Positions 11,101 through 26,100 of a DNA stretch of 64,000 nucleotides are shown here, piece after piece. The stretch comes from Mycobacteriaceae bacterium. Lineage in GTDB: Bacteria > Actinomycetota > Actinomycetes > Mycobacteriales > Mycobacteriaceae. Numbering within the stretch: the first letter of the stretch is position 1; each line of letters opens with the position of its first letter. The translations under genes and the position numbers were made by a program. Where the stretch lies: contig JAIEPH010000043.1 in the NCBI GenBank assembly GCA_019749805.1, forward strand, positions 1-64,000. The letters run 5' to 3'. Under the pieces are notes generated by a model that worked only from the letters and a program-made list of their open reading frames with translations, was not told the origin of the DNA and made no database searches.

Positions 11101-14100
11101 GGTCTGTTCGACGAAAATGTCGGGCGGCTGACATTTCAGACCGGCCGCACGCGCCCGCGCCGCCACCTGGAGCGACAGGATGCTGTCTCCGCCCAACTCG
11201 AAGAACGATTCGTCGACACCGACTCGCTCCAACCCGAGGACCTGTGCGTAGATGCCGGCCAAAATCTCCTCGACCGCGCTGGCCGGGGCACGGTACCGAT
11301 CAGCGTCCTGGTACTCCGGTGCGGGCAGTGCGCGCTTGTCGAGTTTGCCGTTGACCGTCATCGGCAACGTGTCCAACACCACCACCGCGGCCGGAACCAT
11401 ATACGCCGGCAGCCGGTCGGCCAGGACAGTCCGTACCTCGGTCGGATCAGCTGTCCCGGTCGCGTAGCCAACAAGCCGCTTGTCACCGGGGCGGTCCTCA
11501 CGGGCGATCACCACCGCCTGATCCACCCCATCGCACGTGGCCAGGGCGGCCTGGACCTCGCCCAACTCGATCCGATACCCGCGGATCTTGACCTGCTCAT
11601 CGGCACGGCCCAGATACCGCAGCTGCCCATCGGGCCGCCAGCACACGAGATCGCCGGTGCGATACATGCGCGCTCCCGGGCCCCCAAACGGACACGCCAC
11701 GAACCGCGAAGACGTCAACGGCGCCCGGCCCAGATAGCCGGACGACAGGCCTCGGCCCGCGACGTACAACTCGCCCACCACCCCGACCGGTACCGGCCGG
11801 AGCCAACGGTTCAGCACAAAGAAGGCCGCACCGGACACCGGCGACCCGATCGGCACCACGCCTGATCCGGGGACCAGAGGTGCGCTGATCGCCACGTCGA
11901 CCGTGGTCTCGGTCGGGCCGTAGACGTTGATCATCACTCGCCCCGGCGCCCACCGATCCACCACCTCGGCCGAACAGGGTTCAGCGCCAACCACCAACGC
12001 CATCGAATCCAGTCCTTCGGGCGACAGGGTGGCGACGGCAGACGCGGTCTGGCTGAGGACGGTGACGTTCTCGGCAACCAGCAAGGCGTGCAGGTCTTCT
12101 GGCGACCGCGCCATGTCCTCGGGTACCACGACCAGTCGACCACCGCCCAGCAGCGCGCCGAAGATCTCCTGCACCGAAGCGTCGAACGCCAACGAGTGCC
12201 ACTGCGACCACACACCCGCCCGGGGCAGCGGTGCATGCAGGGACTCCATGAGCTGAGTTACGTTGCCGTGCGTGACCGCTACTCCCTTGGGCACACCGGT
12301 AGTGCCCGAGGTGTAGATCAGGTAGGCGATGTCCTCCGGCGCAGGCATCGGCAGCGCGGTGCCGGGCTGGGCGTCGATCGTTGGATCGTCGGCGTCGATT
12401 ACCGCCAGTTCGTGGCCGGCCAGGCGCGCACGCAGCCCGGCGGTGGTGACAGCCGCGACCGGCGCGGCATCGCCAATCATGAAGCCGATCCTGGCGTCGG
12501 GATGGGCGGGGTCGACCGGTAGATAGGCCGCTCCGGTTTTGAGCGCCGCCAGGACGGCCACGATCGCCTCGGTTGAGCGCGGCAGCAGCAGCGCCACACA
12601 CCGCCCCGGTCCCGCACCGTTGGCAATCAGCAGGTGCGCCAACCGGTTCGACGCGTCATCGAGTTCCCGGTACGTCATCGAGCGGCCGCCGAAGGTGAGC
12701 GCAGGCGCCTCCGGAGCGCGGCCGACGTGCTCGGCGAAAACGGCCGGAATCGACACTGCCGTGGCTGCAGGTTGGGTCAACACCGCCCGATTACCGAACT
12801 CATCCAACCGGACATGCTCGGCCGCATCGAGTAGATCCGTCGACGACAACCGCCATGTCGGGTCGTCGGTCATCGCCATCAACACCCGCTCGAACCGGGC
12901 GATCAACGCCTCGATGCTTTCCGGATCGAAGACGTCTGTGCGGAACTCCACCTCCCCGCGAATCCCGTCGGGCTCACCGGATTCATTCCAACGTTCGCCG
13001 AGGAAGAACGTCAGATCCATGCGGGCAGTTTCGGTGTCCACCGGCAGCTGCGTGACCTGTAGATCACCCAGACCCAGCTCAGCAGCCGCGGGATCGTTGT
13101 TCTGCCAAGACAACACCACCTGGATCAGGGGATGATGGCTCAGGCTTCGAGTGGGGTTGAGCCGTTCCACCAACACCTCGAAGGGCACATCTTGGTGTTC
13201 ATAGGCAGCCAGACTTCGTCCTCGTACTTGAGCCAGCAACTCCGTCGCACTGGGGTCACCGGCAAGGTCGACCCTCAACACCAGTGCGTTGACGAAGAAG
13301 CCAACGAGGCCGTCGAGTGCCGTATCGCGACGTCCAGCGATCGGGAACCCGATAGCGACATCGCTGCTGGCGCTGATCTGGGACAGCAGCGCGGCCAGCG
13401 CGGCCTGGGTCACCATGAAGCTGGTCGCGTTGTGATTCCGAGCCATCCGAGCAATCCGCTGCTGCAACTCGGCGGACCAGTTCACCGAAACACGGGCGCC
13501 GCGGGAATCGGCAACAGGCGGATAGGGCCGATCCGTTGGCAGCTCCAGGCGCTCGGGGAGACCGGTCAGGGCCTGCTCCCAGTAGTCCAGCTGTGCAGCG
13601 ATGGGACTGCTGCTGTCGTTGAAGTCGCCCAGCTGCGCTCGCTGCCACAGCGTGTAGTCGACGTACTGCACCGGCAACGCCGTCCACTCGGGGGGGTGTC
13701 CCACACACCGGGCGCTGTAGGCGACTCCGATATCGGTCACCAGTGGGCCGATCGACCAGCCGTCCGCAGCGATGTGGTGCACGACAGCCACGAGCACGTG
13801 TTCGTCATCAGAGATGCGGAAAAGTCGTGCCCGCAAAGGGATTTGGTTCCCAAGGTCGAACGGGTAACGCGCCGCGCTGTCGATGGCTTCCTCGAGCTCG
13901 GCGGTTTCCCATCCGGTGGCATCGATGATCTGCCAACCGAAGTCAGTCCGGTCGGCGGGCGTCACCAGCTGTTGAGGGATTCCGTTGACCGCCGGGAACA
14001 GGGTGCGCAAGCTTTCGTGGCGCTCGACTACATCGTTTAGCGCTTGACCCAACGCGTCGGCGTCAAGGCGACCGCACAGCCGCAAGGCGGTCGCCATGTT

Positions 14101-17100
14101 GTAGACCGGGGATGGCCCTTCCAACTGGTCGATGACCCACAACCGGTTTTGGGAGAAGGACAACGGCACGACAGCGGGCCGCTCGACCGCCACCAGCGGC
14201 TCCAGCCGGCCTGCCTCCCCGCCGATGCGCGGCGCCAACTGGGCGACGGTCGGCGCCTCGAACACGGCACGCACGGGAAGGTGCGCGTCCAAGCCGGCGT
14301 TGACTGCAGCGACCAGGCGCATCACCGACAGCGAATCTCCACCAAGCTCGAAGAACGAGTCGTCGACGCCGACCTGCTCCAGCCCGAGCACCTGGCCGTA
14401 GATGCCGACCAGAATCTCTTCTACTGCGTTGCTCGGGGCGCGGTATTCACTGCCGGCATCCTGGTATTCGGGTGTCGGCAGCGCACGGGTGTCGAGCTTG
14501 CCGTTGACCGTCAACGGCAGCGCGTCCAGCACCACCACCGCCGCGGGAACCATGTACGAAGGCAACTGGCGGCCGACCTTGGCTCGCACATCGGCCGAAT
14601 CCACGGCGCCGGTGATGTAGCCGACCAACCGCTTGTCGCCGGGGCGGTCCTCGCGGGCGATCACCACCGCTTGCTCGACGCCCTCGCAGCCGGCCAGCGC
14701 AGCCTGAACCTCGCCGAGTTCGATGCGATACCCACGGATCTTGACCTGCTCATCCGCACGGCCGAGATACCGCAACTGCCCATCGGCACCCCAGGACACC
14801 AGATCCCCGGTGCGATACATCCGTTGTCCGGGCGACCCGAACGGGCACGCGACAAACCGCGTCGACGACAACCCCGACCGGCCCACATAGCCATACGCCA
14901 ACCCCGCGCCGGCCACATACAACTCCCCGACCACTCCGACGGGCACCGGTCGCAGCCAGCCATCGAGCACAAAGAACCCGAGATGGGCCAGCGGCACCCC
15001 GATCGGGGACACCGCCTGATCCACGTCGCTGTAAACGATCTCGCGCACCGAGGCGTGCACCGTGGTCTCGGTGATGCCGTACATGTTCACCAGCCGCGGC
15101 AACCCCGGATGACGCTGCAACCACGACCGAACACGTTGTGGCTCAAAGGCCTCCCCGCCGAACACCACCGTCTCCAGCTTGAGCTGCTCATTGCGCTCGG
15201 GCGCCAACGCATCAGCAGCCTGCAACGCATAGAACGCCGACGGCGTCTGACTCAACACACTGACCTGCTCAGTGATCAGCAGCGCATGGAACTCTTCGGG
15301 TGAGCGCACCACCGCATCGGGCACCACCACCACACGCCCACCACCGAGTAACGCGCCCCAGATCTCCCACACCGAGAAGTCGAACGCCAGCGAGTGACAC
15401 TGCGACCACACCCCCGCCGCCGGCACCTCAGCTCTCAATGTCTCCAGCAGCTGGATGACGTTCTGGTGGGCGACCGCCACCCCCTTGGGGGTTCCCGTCG
15501 TACCCGAGGTGTAGATCAGGTAAGCGATGTTGTCTGGCGCCGGTATCGGCAGCGCGGTGCTGGGCAGGCTGTCAGTCGCCGCATCGTTGATATCGACGAT
15601 GACCAGGTCGTGCCCGTCCAACCGTGGCCGCAGCTGCGCGGTGGTGATGACAACCGTCGGAGCGGCATCGGTGACCACGAACCCGATCCGCGCATCCGGA
15701 TGGGCGGGGTCCAGCGGCACATACGCCGCCCCGGTCTTGAGCACCGCCACCATCGCCACGATCGCCTCGGCCGAGCGCGGCAACAACAACGCCACTCGCT
15801 GGCCTGGGCCCACTCCGTATCCGATCAGCAAGTGCGCCAGCCGATTCGACGCCACATCGAGCTCGGCGTAGGTCCTTGAACGTCCCTCGACAGTGACAGC
15901 CACCGTTTCGGGCAAGCGCGCCACCTGTTCGGCGAACCGAGCCGGAATCGACACCGACGCCGACGCGGGTTGGCTCAGCACCGCCCGATTACCGACCTCA
16001 TCCAGGCGGGCGAGTTCAACCTCGTCTAGCACGTCGACGGAGGACAGCCGCAGGTTCGGGTCAGCGGTCATCGCGACCAACACCCGCCTCCATCGCTCGA
16101 TCAGCGCCTCGATGCTGGCCGCGTCGAACACGTCGGTGCGGAACTCGACCTCCCCGGCGATGCCGGCCGGCTCACCGCTCTGGCTCCAACGCTCGCCCAT
16201 CGAGAACGTCATATCGACGCGGGCAGTGCGCGTGTCGGCGGGCAGCGGGGTGACCTGTAGATCGTCCAAACTGAGTTCGGCAGCGAGGTCATTGTTCTGC
16301 CAGGCCAGCATCACCTGGACCAAGGGGTGATGGGTCAGCGACCGGGTCGGGTTGAGCCGTTCCACCAATACCTCGAAGGGAACGTCCTGATGCTCGTAGG
16401 CGGCCAGGCTGCGATGCCGCACCTGCGCGAGCAGCTCGGCGCTACTCGGGTCCCCGGCCACATCGACGCGCAACACCAGGGTGTTGACGAAGAAGCCGAC
16501 AAGCTCATCCAGCGCAGGATCACGACGCCCGGCGATCGGGAACCCGATGGCGACATCGGTACTGGCACTGAGCTTGGCCAGCAGCACCGCCAGTGCCGCT
16601 TGCACCACCATGAAGCTGGTCGCATTGTGCTCGCGAGCCACCCGGGCGACCTGCTGCTGCAACTCGGCCGGCCAGTCCACCGCCACCTTCGAACCGCGGT
16701 AATCGGCGACCGGCGGATACGGCCGATCCGTGGGCAACGCCAACCGCTCGGGCACCCCGGCCAGGGCCTGCTCCCAATAGCCCAGCTGCGCAGCGATACG
16801 ACTGTCGCGATCGGTCAACTCACCCAGTTGCGCGCGCTGCCACAACGTGTAATCGACATACTGCACCGCCAACGGCGCCCAGCCCGGTGCCTGCCCCGCA
16901 CGCCGGCCGGCATAGGCCACCGCCAGATCACGCACCAGGGGGATGATCGACCATCCGTCGGCGGCAATATGGTGCACCACCGCCACCAGTACATGCTCGT
17001 CGTCGCTGATCCGGAAAAGCCTTGCCCGCAAGGGGATCTCGGCCGCCAAATCGAACGGCTCACGCACCGCTACACCAATGGCATCATGAAGCTGGGCCCC

Positions 17101-20100
17101 CGACCACCCGGCGGCATCGATGACCTCCCAGCCGAAGTCGGCCCGCTCGGCAGGAACGATCACCTGCTGAGGGATCCCGTCCACAGCCGGGAACAACGTG
17201 CGCAGGCTTTCATGGCGGCCAACCACATCGGCCAGTGCGTGGCCCAGCGCATCGACATCGGGGCGGCCGCTCAGCTGCAACGCCACCGACATGTTGTAGA
17301 TCGGCGAGGGCCCCTGCAACTGGTCGATGAACCACAACCGGTGCTGCGCAAACGACAACGGCAGAACTGCGGGCCGCGGCACCACGACCAACTGCTCCAG
17401 CCCACTTTCATCGTCACCGATGCGCGGCGCCAACTCGGCCACCGTGGACGCCTCGAACAACGTGCGGACCGCCACATTCGTGTCCAAGCCGGCGTTGATC
17501 GCGGCGATCACCCGCATCGCCGACAGCGAATCCCCACCCAGGTCGAAGAACGAGTCGTCCACCCCGACCCGCTCCAACCCCAGCACCTGCGCATAGATGC
17601 CGGCCAAGATCTCTTCGGTCGGGGTGGCCGGGGCGCGATACCGATCGACATCCTGATACTCGGGCGCGGGTAGCGCGCGCTTGTCGAGTTTGCCGTTGGG
17701 CGTCAACGGAAGCGCATCGATGACCATCACCGCGGCAGGCACCATGTAGGCAGGCAACCGCTCAGCCAGTCTCGCCCGCATCATGGCGGGGTCGGCAGTC
17801 CCGGTGACGTACCCCACGAGACGCTTGTCGCCGGGACGGTCCTCGCGGGCGATCACCACCGCCTGATCCACTCCATCACAACCGGCAAGGGCGGCCTGCA
17901 CTTCACCGAGCTCGATGCGATAGCCGCGGATCTTGACCTGCTCATCGGCACGGCCGAGATAGGCCAGCTGCCCGTCTGCGCCCCAGCGCACCAGGTCCCC
18001 GGTGCGATACATACGTGTTCCGGCTGCCCCGGAATCACCGAACGGGCACGCCACGAACCGCGACGCGGTCAGTCCGGACCGGCCCATGTAACCGCTCGCG
18101 ACACCGCGACCGGCCAGATACAACTCGCCGACCACACCTGCAGGCACCGGGCGCAGCCATCTATCCAGGACGAACAGCGCCGCCCCGGGCACCGGTGAGC
18201 CGATTGGCGCCACATCCTCACCCGGTGTCAGCGGTGCACTCATCGCGGCGTACACGGTGGCCTCGGTCGGGCCGTAGGCGTTGATCATCACCCGCCCAGG
18301 CGCCCAACGATCCACCAGCTCGGTCGGGCAGGCTTCACCGGCCACCATCAACGTCGTGGACTCGAGCCCGGAAGCCGAGAGCATGCCCGCCGCCGACGGG
18401 GTCTGACACAAAACGTCGACCCTTTCGCGAACGAGCAAGGCGTGCAACTCATTTGGTGAAGCGGCGACCTCTTCCGGCGCCACCACCAGGCGTCCACCTT
18501 GCAGCAGGGCGCCGAAGATCTCCCACACCGACACATCGAAGGACAGCGAATGCCATTGTGACCACACCTGTCCCGGCGCCACGTCGGCGGGAGGTGACTC
18601 CGCGAGCTGGGTCACATTGCGATGGGCTACCGCCACGCCCTTGGGCACACCGGTGGTGCCCGATGTGTAGATCACATAAGCGAGGTCATCTGGGGCAGGC
18701 GCAGCCAATGCGCTACCGGGTTGGCTGTCCACCGCCGGGTCATCGACGTCGATGACCGTCAAACGTTGCCCGTCCAACCGATCAGCCAACCTCGCGGTCG
18801 TGACCGCGACGACCGCTGCGGCATCGGTCACCATGAACCCGATGCGTGCCATCGGCAACACAGGATCGATCGGCACATATGCCGCACCGGTTTTCAGCAC
18901 CGCCAGTATCGACACGATCGCCTCGCCCGACCGCGGCAACAACAGAGCTACGTACTGTCCCGGCCCCGCCCCGTGTCCTATCAGCAAGTGCGCCAACCGA
19001 TTCGACGTCTCGTCGAGCTCGCGATAAGTCCACGAACGGGTGCCGAAGCTCAGCGCCACCGCTTGCGGGGTTCGCGCTACCTGGGCGGCGAACGCCGCCG
19101 GGATCGACACACGCGGCGCAGCCTGGGTCAGGACCGCCCAATTCCCCCACCGATCCAGCTGGGCATGCTCCGTCTCATCGAGCAGATTCACCGACGAGAG
19201 CCTGCGCGCCGGGTCGGCGGTCATCGCCACCAACACCTGCCGCAACCGCTCCATCAAGGCCTCGATGCTGGCCGCGTCGAAGACGTCGGTGCGGAACTCG
19301 ACCTCACCGTGGATCCCGGCGGGCTCGCCCGCGTCTGTCCAGCGCTCCCCGAGGAAGAACGTCATGTCCATGCGGGCGGTGCCGGTGTCCAGCGGTAGCT
19401 GCGTCACCTCGAGGTCGCCCAAGAGCATCCCGGCGGCAGGGCCGACGTTCTGCCCCTGGAAGTTCTGCCAGGCCAACAACACCTGGACCAAGGGGTGGTG
19501 ACTCAGGCTTCGAGTCGGGTTCAGCCGCTCCACCAGCACCTCGAAGGGCACGTCTTGGTGTTCATACGCGGCCAGGCTGCGCTGGCGCACCTGCGCGAGC
19601 AGATCGGCGACAGAGGGATTCCCGGCCAGGTCAACCCGCAACACCAGGGTGTTGACGAACAGCCCGACGAGCTCATCCAGCGCGGGGTCGCGACGGCCGG
19701 CGACCGGGAAACCGATGGCCACGTCCTCGGTGGCGCTCACCTGAGAGAGCAGCAGTGCGACAGCCGCCTGGATCACCATGAAGCTGGTGGCGTTGTGCTC
19801 ACCGGCAAGGTCGCGCACCCGCTGCTGCAGATCGACCGGCCAGTCCACCGTCACACTGGCGCCGCGGGAATCGGCGACCTGCGGATAAGGCCGATCGGTG
19901 GGCAGTGCCAAGCGCTCGGGCAATCCAGCCAGAGCTTGCTCCCAAAACTCCAGCTCTTCGGTGATCAAGCTGTCTGGATCGGTCAACTCGCCGAGCTGTT
20001 CACGCTGCCAGAGCGTGTAGTCGACGTACTGCACGGGCAACGGCGCCCAGTCCGGCGCCCGCGCCGCATCACGGGCGGTGTATGCCAGACCAACATCGGT

Positions 20101-23100
20101 GGCCAAGACATTGAGTGACCAGCCGTCGGCAGCGATGTGGTGCAGCGCGACCACCAGCACGTGCTCGTCCGTGCCGACACCCAAAAGCTTTGCCCGCAAG
20201 GGGATTTCGGACGACAAGTCGAAGCTGTATCGGACCGCTTCCGTGATGGCTGCGTGCACCTGGTTCGCCGACCAGCCGGTCGCATCCACAACTTCCCACT
20301 CGAAGTGCGCCGACTCGGCCGGAATCACCAGCTGCTGGGGTACACCTTCCACCGCCGAGAACACGGTGCGCAGGCTTTCGTGGCGGCTCACCACATCGGC
20401 GATGGCTTGGCGCAACGCCTCGATGTGCAACGGTCCGCACAACCGCAACGCAACGGCCATGTTGTAATCCGCTGAGGGCCCTTCGAATTGATCGATGAAC
20501 CACAACCGGCTCTGCGCGAATGACAACGGCACCACAGCCGGCCGCTGCACAGCCACCAAGGGCTGCAGCCCACCCGGTTCTCCACCGATACGAGGCGCCA
20601 GCCGCGCCACCGTCGGCGCCTCGAACAGCGTGCGGACCGTCAGCCGGGAATCCAAACCGGTGTTCACCGCGGCGATCACCCTCATCGCCAAGAGAGAATC
20701 CCCGCCCAGGTCGAAGAAGGAGTCATCGATCCCGACCCGCTCCAGCCCAAGCACTTTGGCGAAGATCCCGGCCAGGATCTCCTCGGTGGGGCTGGTCGGG
20801 CCGCGGTATTCCTCGTCGTCCTGGTATTCCGGTGCCGGCAGGCCGCGCTTGTCCAGTTTGCCGTTGGGCGTCAACGGCAGCGCGTCGATCGCCACTACCG
20901 CGGCCGGCACCAGGTAACCCGGCAGCCGCTCCGCCAACGCCGTGCGGACCACGACAGGGTCGGCAGTTCCGGTCACATAACCCACCAGCCGCTTATCGCC
21001 GGGGCGATCCTCACGCACTATGACCGCCGCGTGCTCGACCCCATCGCATCTGGCCAGTACCGACTGAACTTCGCCGGGCTCGATACGGTGCCCGCGAATC
21101 TTGACCTGCTCGTCGGCACGGCCCAGATACTGCAACTGCCCGTCGGTGCCCCACCGCACCAGATCCCCAGTGCGGTACATCCGCTCCCCGGCGGCCGCAA
21201 ACGGGCACGCCACAAACCGCGACGCTGTCAACGGGGCACGCCGCCAATACCCGCAACCCACCGCGGCACCGGCGACGTACAGCTCGCCGACGACACCGGC
21301 AGGCACCGGGCGCAGCCAGCCATCCAGAACAAACAATGCCGCCCCGGCAACCGGCGAGCCAATAGGCACCACCGTCGAGCCGGCCTCCAGCGGTGCACTC
21401 AGGGTCACCCACATCGTGGCTTCGGTCGGGCCGTACTCGTTGATCATCACCCGACCCGGCGCCCACCGATCCACCAGCTCGGCAGGGCAGGCCTCGCCGC
21501 CTACCAGCAACGCCACCGACTCCAACCCCTCAGGGGCGAGCGCTGCCACCGCGGAAGGGGTCTGACACAGAACACTGACGCGCTCGGCGACCAGCAACGC
21601 GTGGAAGTCGTCGGGGGAGGCGGCCACGTCCTCAGACACCACCACCAGCCGCCCGCCATGAAGCAGGGCGCTGTAGATCTCCCAACCCGAGATGTCGAAG
21701 CTGTAGGAGTGCCACTGAGACCACACCTGCTTCGGTCCCACCAGATCCGGATCCAGCGACGCGATCAGTTGGGTCACGTTGTGGTGGGTGATCGCCACCC
21801 CCTTCGGGATGCCGGTAGTGCCCGAGGTGTAGATGAGATACGCGATGTCCTCGGGGGTCGGAGCCGGCAGTGGGGTGCTGGGTTGCGCGTCGATGGCGGG
21901 GTCGTCGGTGGGGATGATCAGCAGGTCATGCCCGTCCAATCGGGACCGCAGGCCCGCGGTGGTGATCGCGACAGTCGGGGCGGCATCCTCGATCATGAAG
22001 CCGATACGCGCATCGGGATGCGCCGGGTCGATCGGCACATACGCCGCCCCGGTCTTGAGCACCGCGAGCATCGCGACAATCGCCTCGCCTGTGCGCGAGA
22101 AAAGAAGTGCCACCCGTTGGCCCGGGCCCACCCCGTGGCCCACCAAGAGGTGTGCCAAGCGGTTCGCCGCAGAGTCCAGCTCCTGATAGGTCATGGAGCG
22201 GCCGTCGAAGGTCAGTGCCTGCGCCTGCGGCGCGCGCGCCACCTGCGCGGCGAACAACACCGGGATCGACACCGGGGCGGGCGCCGGGGCAGACAACACC
22301 GCCCGATTACCGATCTCGTCCAACCGCGCGTGGTCACCGTCGTCGAGCAGGTTCACCGAGGACAGCCGCCGCATCGGGTCGTCGGTGACCGCGACCAACA
22401 CCCGCTCCAGCCGCTCGATCAACGCCTCGATGCCGGCCGCATCGAACACATCGGTGCGGAATTCAACCTCCCCGCCGATCCCGGCCAGCTCACCGGTCTC
22501 AGTCCACCGTTCGCCAAGGAAGAACGTGAGGTCCATCCGGGCGGTGTGGGTGTCCACCGGAACCTGCGTGACCTGCACCTCCCCCATGGTCAGCCCAGAT
22601 ATGGGGTCGGCGACGTTGTTCTGCCAGGCCAACAACACTTGCACCAGCGGATGGTGAGTGAGGCTTCGCGACGGGTTGAGCCGCTCCACCAGCAACTCGA
22701 ACGGGACGTCTTGGTGCTGATAGGCGACCAGGCTGCTGCGTTGCACCTCAGCGAGCAGCTCGCCGACAGTCAGATCCCCAGCCAGCTCGACGCGCAACAC
22801 CACCGTGTTGACGAAGAATCCCACCAAGTCGTCCAGCGCGGGATCTCCGCGCCCGGCCACCGGGAACCCGATAGCCACATCGGCGCTGGCGCTGATCTTC
22901 GATAACAAGGCAACCAGGGCGGCCTGCACCACCATGAAGGTGGTCGCATCATGCTCACGAGCCACCCGGGCTACCCGCTGCTGCAGCTCGGCCGACCAAT
23001 TCACCGCGACTTTGGCACCGCGATAATCCGCCACGGCCGGATAGGGCCGATCAGTGGGCAGCTGCAGTCGCTCGGGCATCCCAGCCAAGGTTTGTTCCCA

Positions 23101-26100
23101 GAACCTCAGCTCCTCAGCGATCGCGCTGTCGGGATCCGCCAACTCACCGAGCTGTTCGCGCTGCCATAGCGTGTAATCCACATACTGCACAGCCAACGGC
23201 GCCCAGCCCGGCGCTTGCCCCGCGCACCGCGCGGCATACGCCATACCCACATCGGCGGCCAATACACTCAGCGACCACCCATCAGCAGCGATGTGGTGCA
23301 CGACCGCCACCAATACACACTCATCGTCGGCGACACGGAAAAGCCTTGCCCGCAAGGGGATCTCAGACGCCAAGTCGAAGCTGTAGCCGACGGCTTCCTC
23401 GAGGCCCGCATGCAATTGAGCAGCCGACCACGTGCTGGCATCGACGATGTCCCACCCGAACGTCGCTTGGTCAGCCGGAATCACGAGCTGTTGGGGTATC
23501 CCCTCAACTGCCGGAAACACGGTGCGCAAGCTTTCGTGACGGCCCACCACATCGCTCAGCGCCTCACCAAGCGCCTCGGTGTCCAATCGGCCGTGCAGCC
23601 GCAACGCCACTGCCATGTTGTAATCCGGTGAGCGCCCATCGAATTGATCGATAAACCACAACCGGCTCTGCGCATATGACAACGGCACGGCGGCCGGCCG
23701 CTGCCGCACTGTCAAGCCCGCGCCCGCCAGTGCCGGGCTGTGTGCCCTCACCCACTCGGCCAACGCGGCCACGGTGGGGGCTTCGAACAGCGCTCGGATC
23801 GGCACCTCGACGCCGAGTTCGGCCCGGATCCGCGCCATCAGGCGCAATCCGGACAGCGAATTTCCGCCAAGATCGAAAAAACCGTCGTCGATGCCGACCA
23901 GTGGCGTCCCGACTACCTCGCTGAACAGCCCGGCCAGCACCCGTTCCCACCGATCACGCGGTGCCCGGTATGCCACCTCGCCGAAGAACTCCGGAGCGGG
24001 CAACCCCTGCCGATCGAGTTTGCCGTTGACCGTCAATGGCAGTGATTCCACCACCGTTATCGCCGCAGGCACCAGGTACGCGGGCAGCCTCGTAGCCACG
24101 AAGCGGCGCAACTCGGCCACTCTTTCGACGGCCGACGGGTCGTTGGCGTACTTGGCGAGTGAATTGACCCGTGGAACGGGCGCATACAGATCCGACAACG
24201 CGGGGAGGTCGTCATTCACGGTCTCGGCGGCGTGGGTGTAGATGACGTCCACCAGACCGACAGTCGGCGACCACGTCACCGCTGTGGTGTAGCCGAGCTT
24301 TTGTCCCAGTAGATGACACTGGTAGGGCAGGACCGCATCGGGCGGAGCCGCTGTGTCGGAACGCAATTCGCCGATTGTCGCCCGATCGTCGGAGTGGGCC
24401 AACGCCTCCGCGAGCGCTACATCCGGCCAGATCCCGTAGTGCGGCACTCCGGTGATGCGCACCTCCGGAAGTCGCCGGGACTGCAAATACTCGCCCAGGC
24501 TCTGAAGGCTTTGGAACCGTTGCCACCGCTCGGTCGGTAGATTAGCGACGGACCGTACCGCCAGGGGCGCCCTGCGTAACACGACGTCGTATCGGTAACC
24601 GGCCAGTTCGTTGACCGCGCGCATGCGCTTCAGCTGCACGTCCACGGCGGCAATGTCGGCAAGCTGCTGCGGCAAAGCCGCAAAGAACTCCGGCGCCAGC
24701 AGCAGTTCCTGCTCTGCATACATCTCGCGGTGCACACGGTCACGCATTACTGCGGCCGTGGCCTCGTCGCCGGTGGTATCGGCACACAGAACCCCGGTGG
24801 TGAGCGCCCGCAGTAAGGACAGGTTGCGCACGTCGCCGATGAACAACGATCCGCCCGGCGCCAGCAATCGCATCGCAACTGCCAGCACATCAAGCAAGTA
24901 TCCCGCGCTTGGGAAATACTGGACCACCGAGTTGAGGATGATTACGTCAAAGTGCTCCTCCGGCAACCCATCTGCTGCATGCGCGGGTTGGACGCGCAAC
25001 CGCACTCGATCACTCCACGACTGGGTCGCCACCGCATCCTGCAGTGTCCGGATCGCCGGCGCGGAGAAGTCGGTAGCCCAATACTCGTCGGACACCGGAG
25101 CCAGGTGCGCAAGCAATAGCCCCGAACCCACCCCGATCTCCAACACCCGTCCGGAACCCAACCGCCGGATCCGATCGACGGCGGCCGCCTGCCATTCGCG
25201 CATCTCGTCAAGGGGGATTGGCGTCCCGGTGTAACTGCTGTTCCAGCCCGCGAAATCCGCCCCCAACGCAGTCGGGGTGTCGGCTCCAGACGCCGCCCCT
25301 GAATAAAGGCCCTCATACACTCCGTGCCACTGCTCGACGAGCTGCGTTTCTCGCTCCGACTCCCGGACCAGTGTCATCTCCTGGTCCAGAACGACGTACC
25401 CGCTCAACAACTTCGCGCTGACGTCCTCGTCCGAGGTTGCGTGATCGGTGACCACCGCATGCGCCACGCGGGGATGAGCCGCCAGAACTGACTCGATTTC
25501 ACCGAGCTGGACGCGATTCCCGCGGACCTCGATCTGCTCGTCGATCAGTCCGACATACCGCAGCTGCCCGTCGGCGTCCCACTGCACCAGATCTCCGGTG
25601 CGATACATCCGCATACCGGGTGCTCCCCGCCCGCCGAACGGGCAGGCCACGAACCGTGACGCGGTCAAAGGGCCTTGGCCCACGTAGCCGCAGGCCAGCC
25701 CTGAACCGGCCACGTACAACTCCCCGACCACGCCCACCGGAACCGGACGCAACCACCGGTCCAGCACAAACAACGCCGCTCCTGGCGCGGGCGATCCGAT
25801 CGGCGGAACCCCAGGCCCCCTCAGCGGCGCGCTGATCGCCGCATACACCGCAGTCTCGGCTGCGCCGTAGGCGTTGATCATCACCCGACCGGCCGCCCAG
25901 CGGTCCACCAACTGTGCCGAGCAGGCTTCACCGGTCACAACCAACACCGTCGACTCGAGCCCGGCAGCCGGCAGCATCGCTGCCGCGGAGGGAGTTTGGC
26001 TCAAGACACGAACCCGCTCCGCAACCAACAGGTCGTGCAAGTCTCCTGGCGAAGACGCGACGTCGTCGGGGACCACCAGCAGCCGCCCACCATGCAACAG

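Noticed and set aside
21031..22905. Long plus-strand frame of 624 codons inside the NRPS gene, and similar ones (for example 27061-29118)
   Set aside because: They are antisense shadows of the high-GC NRPS coding strand, have His/Arg/Gln-rich composition and no family motifs.
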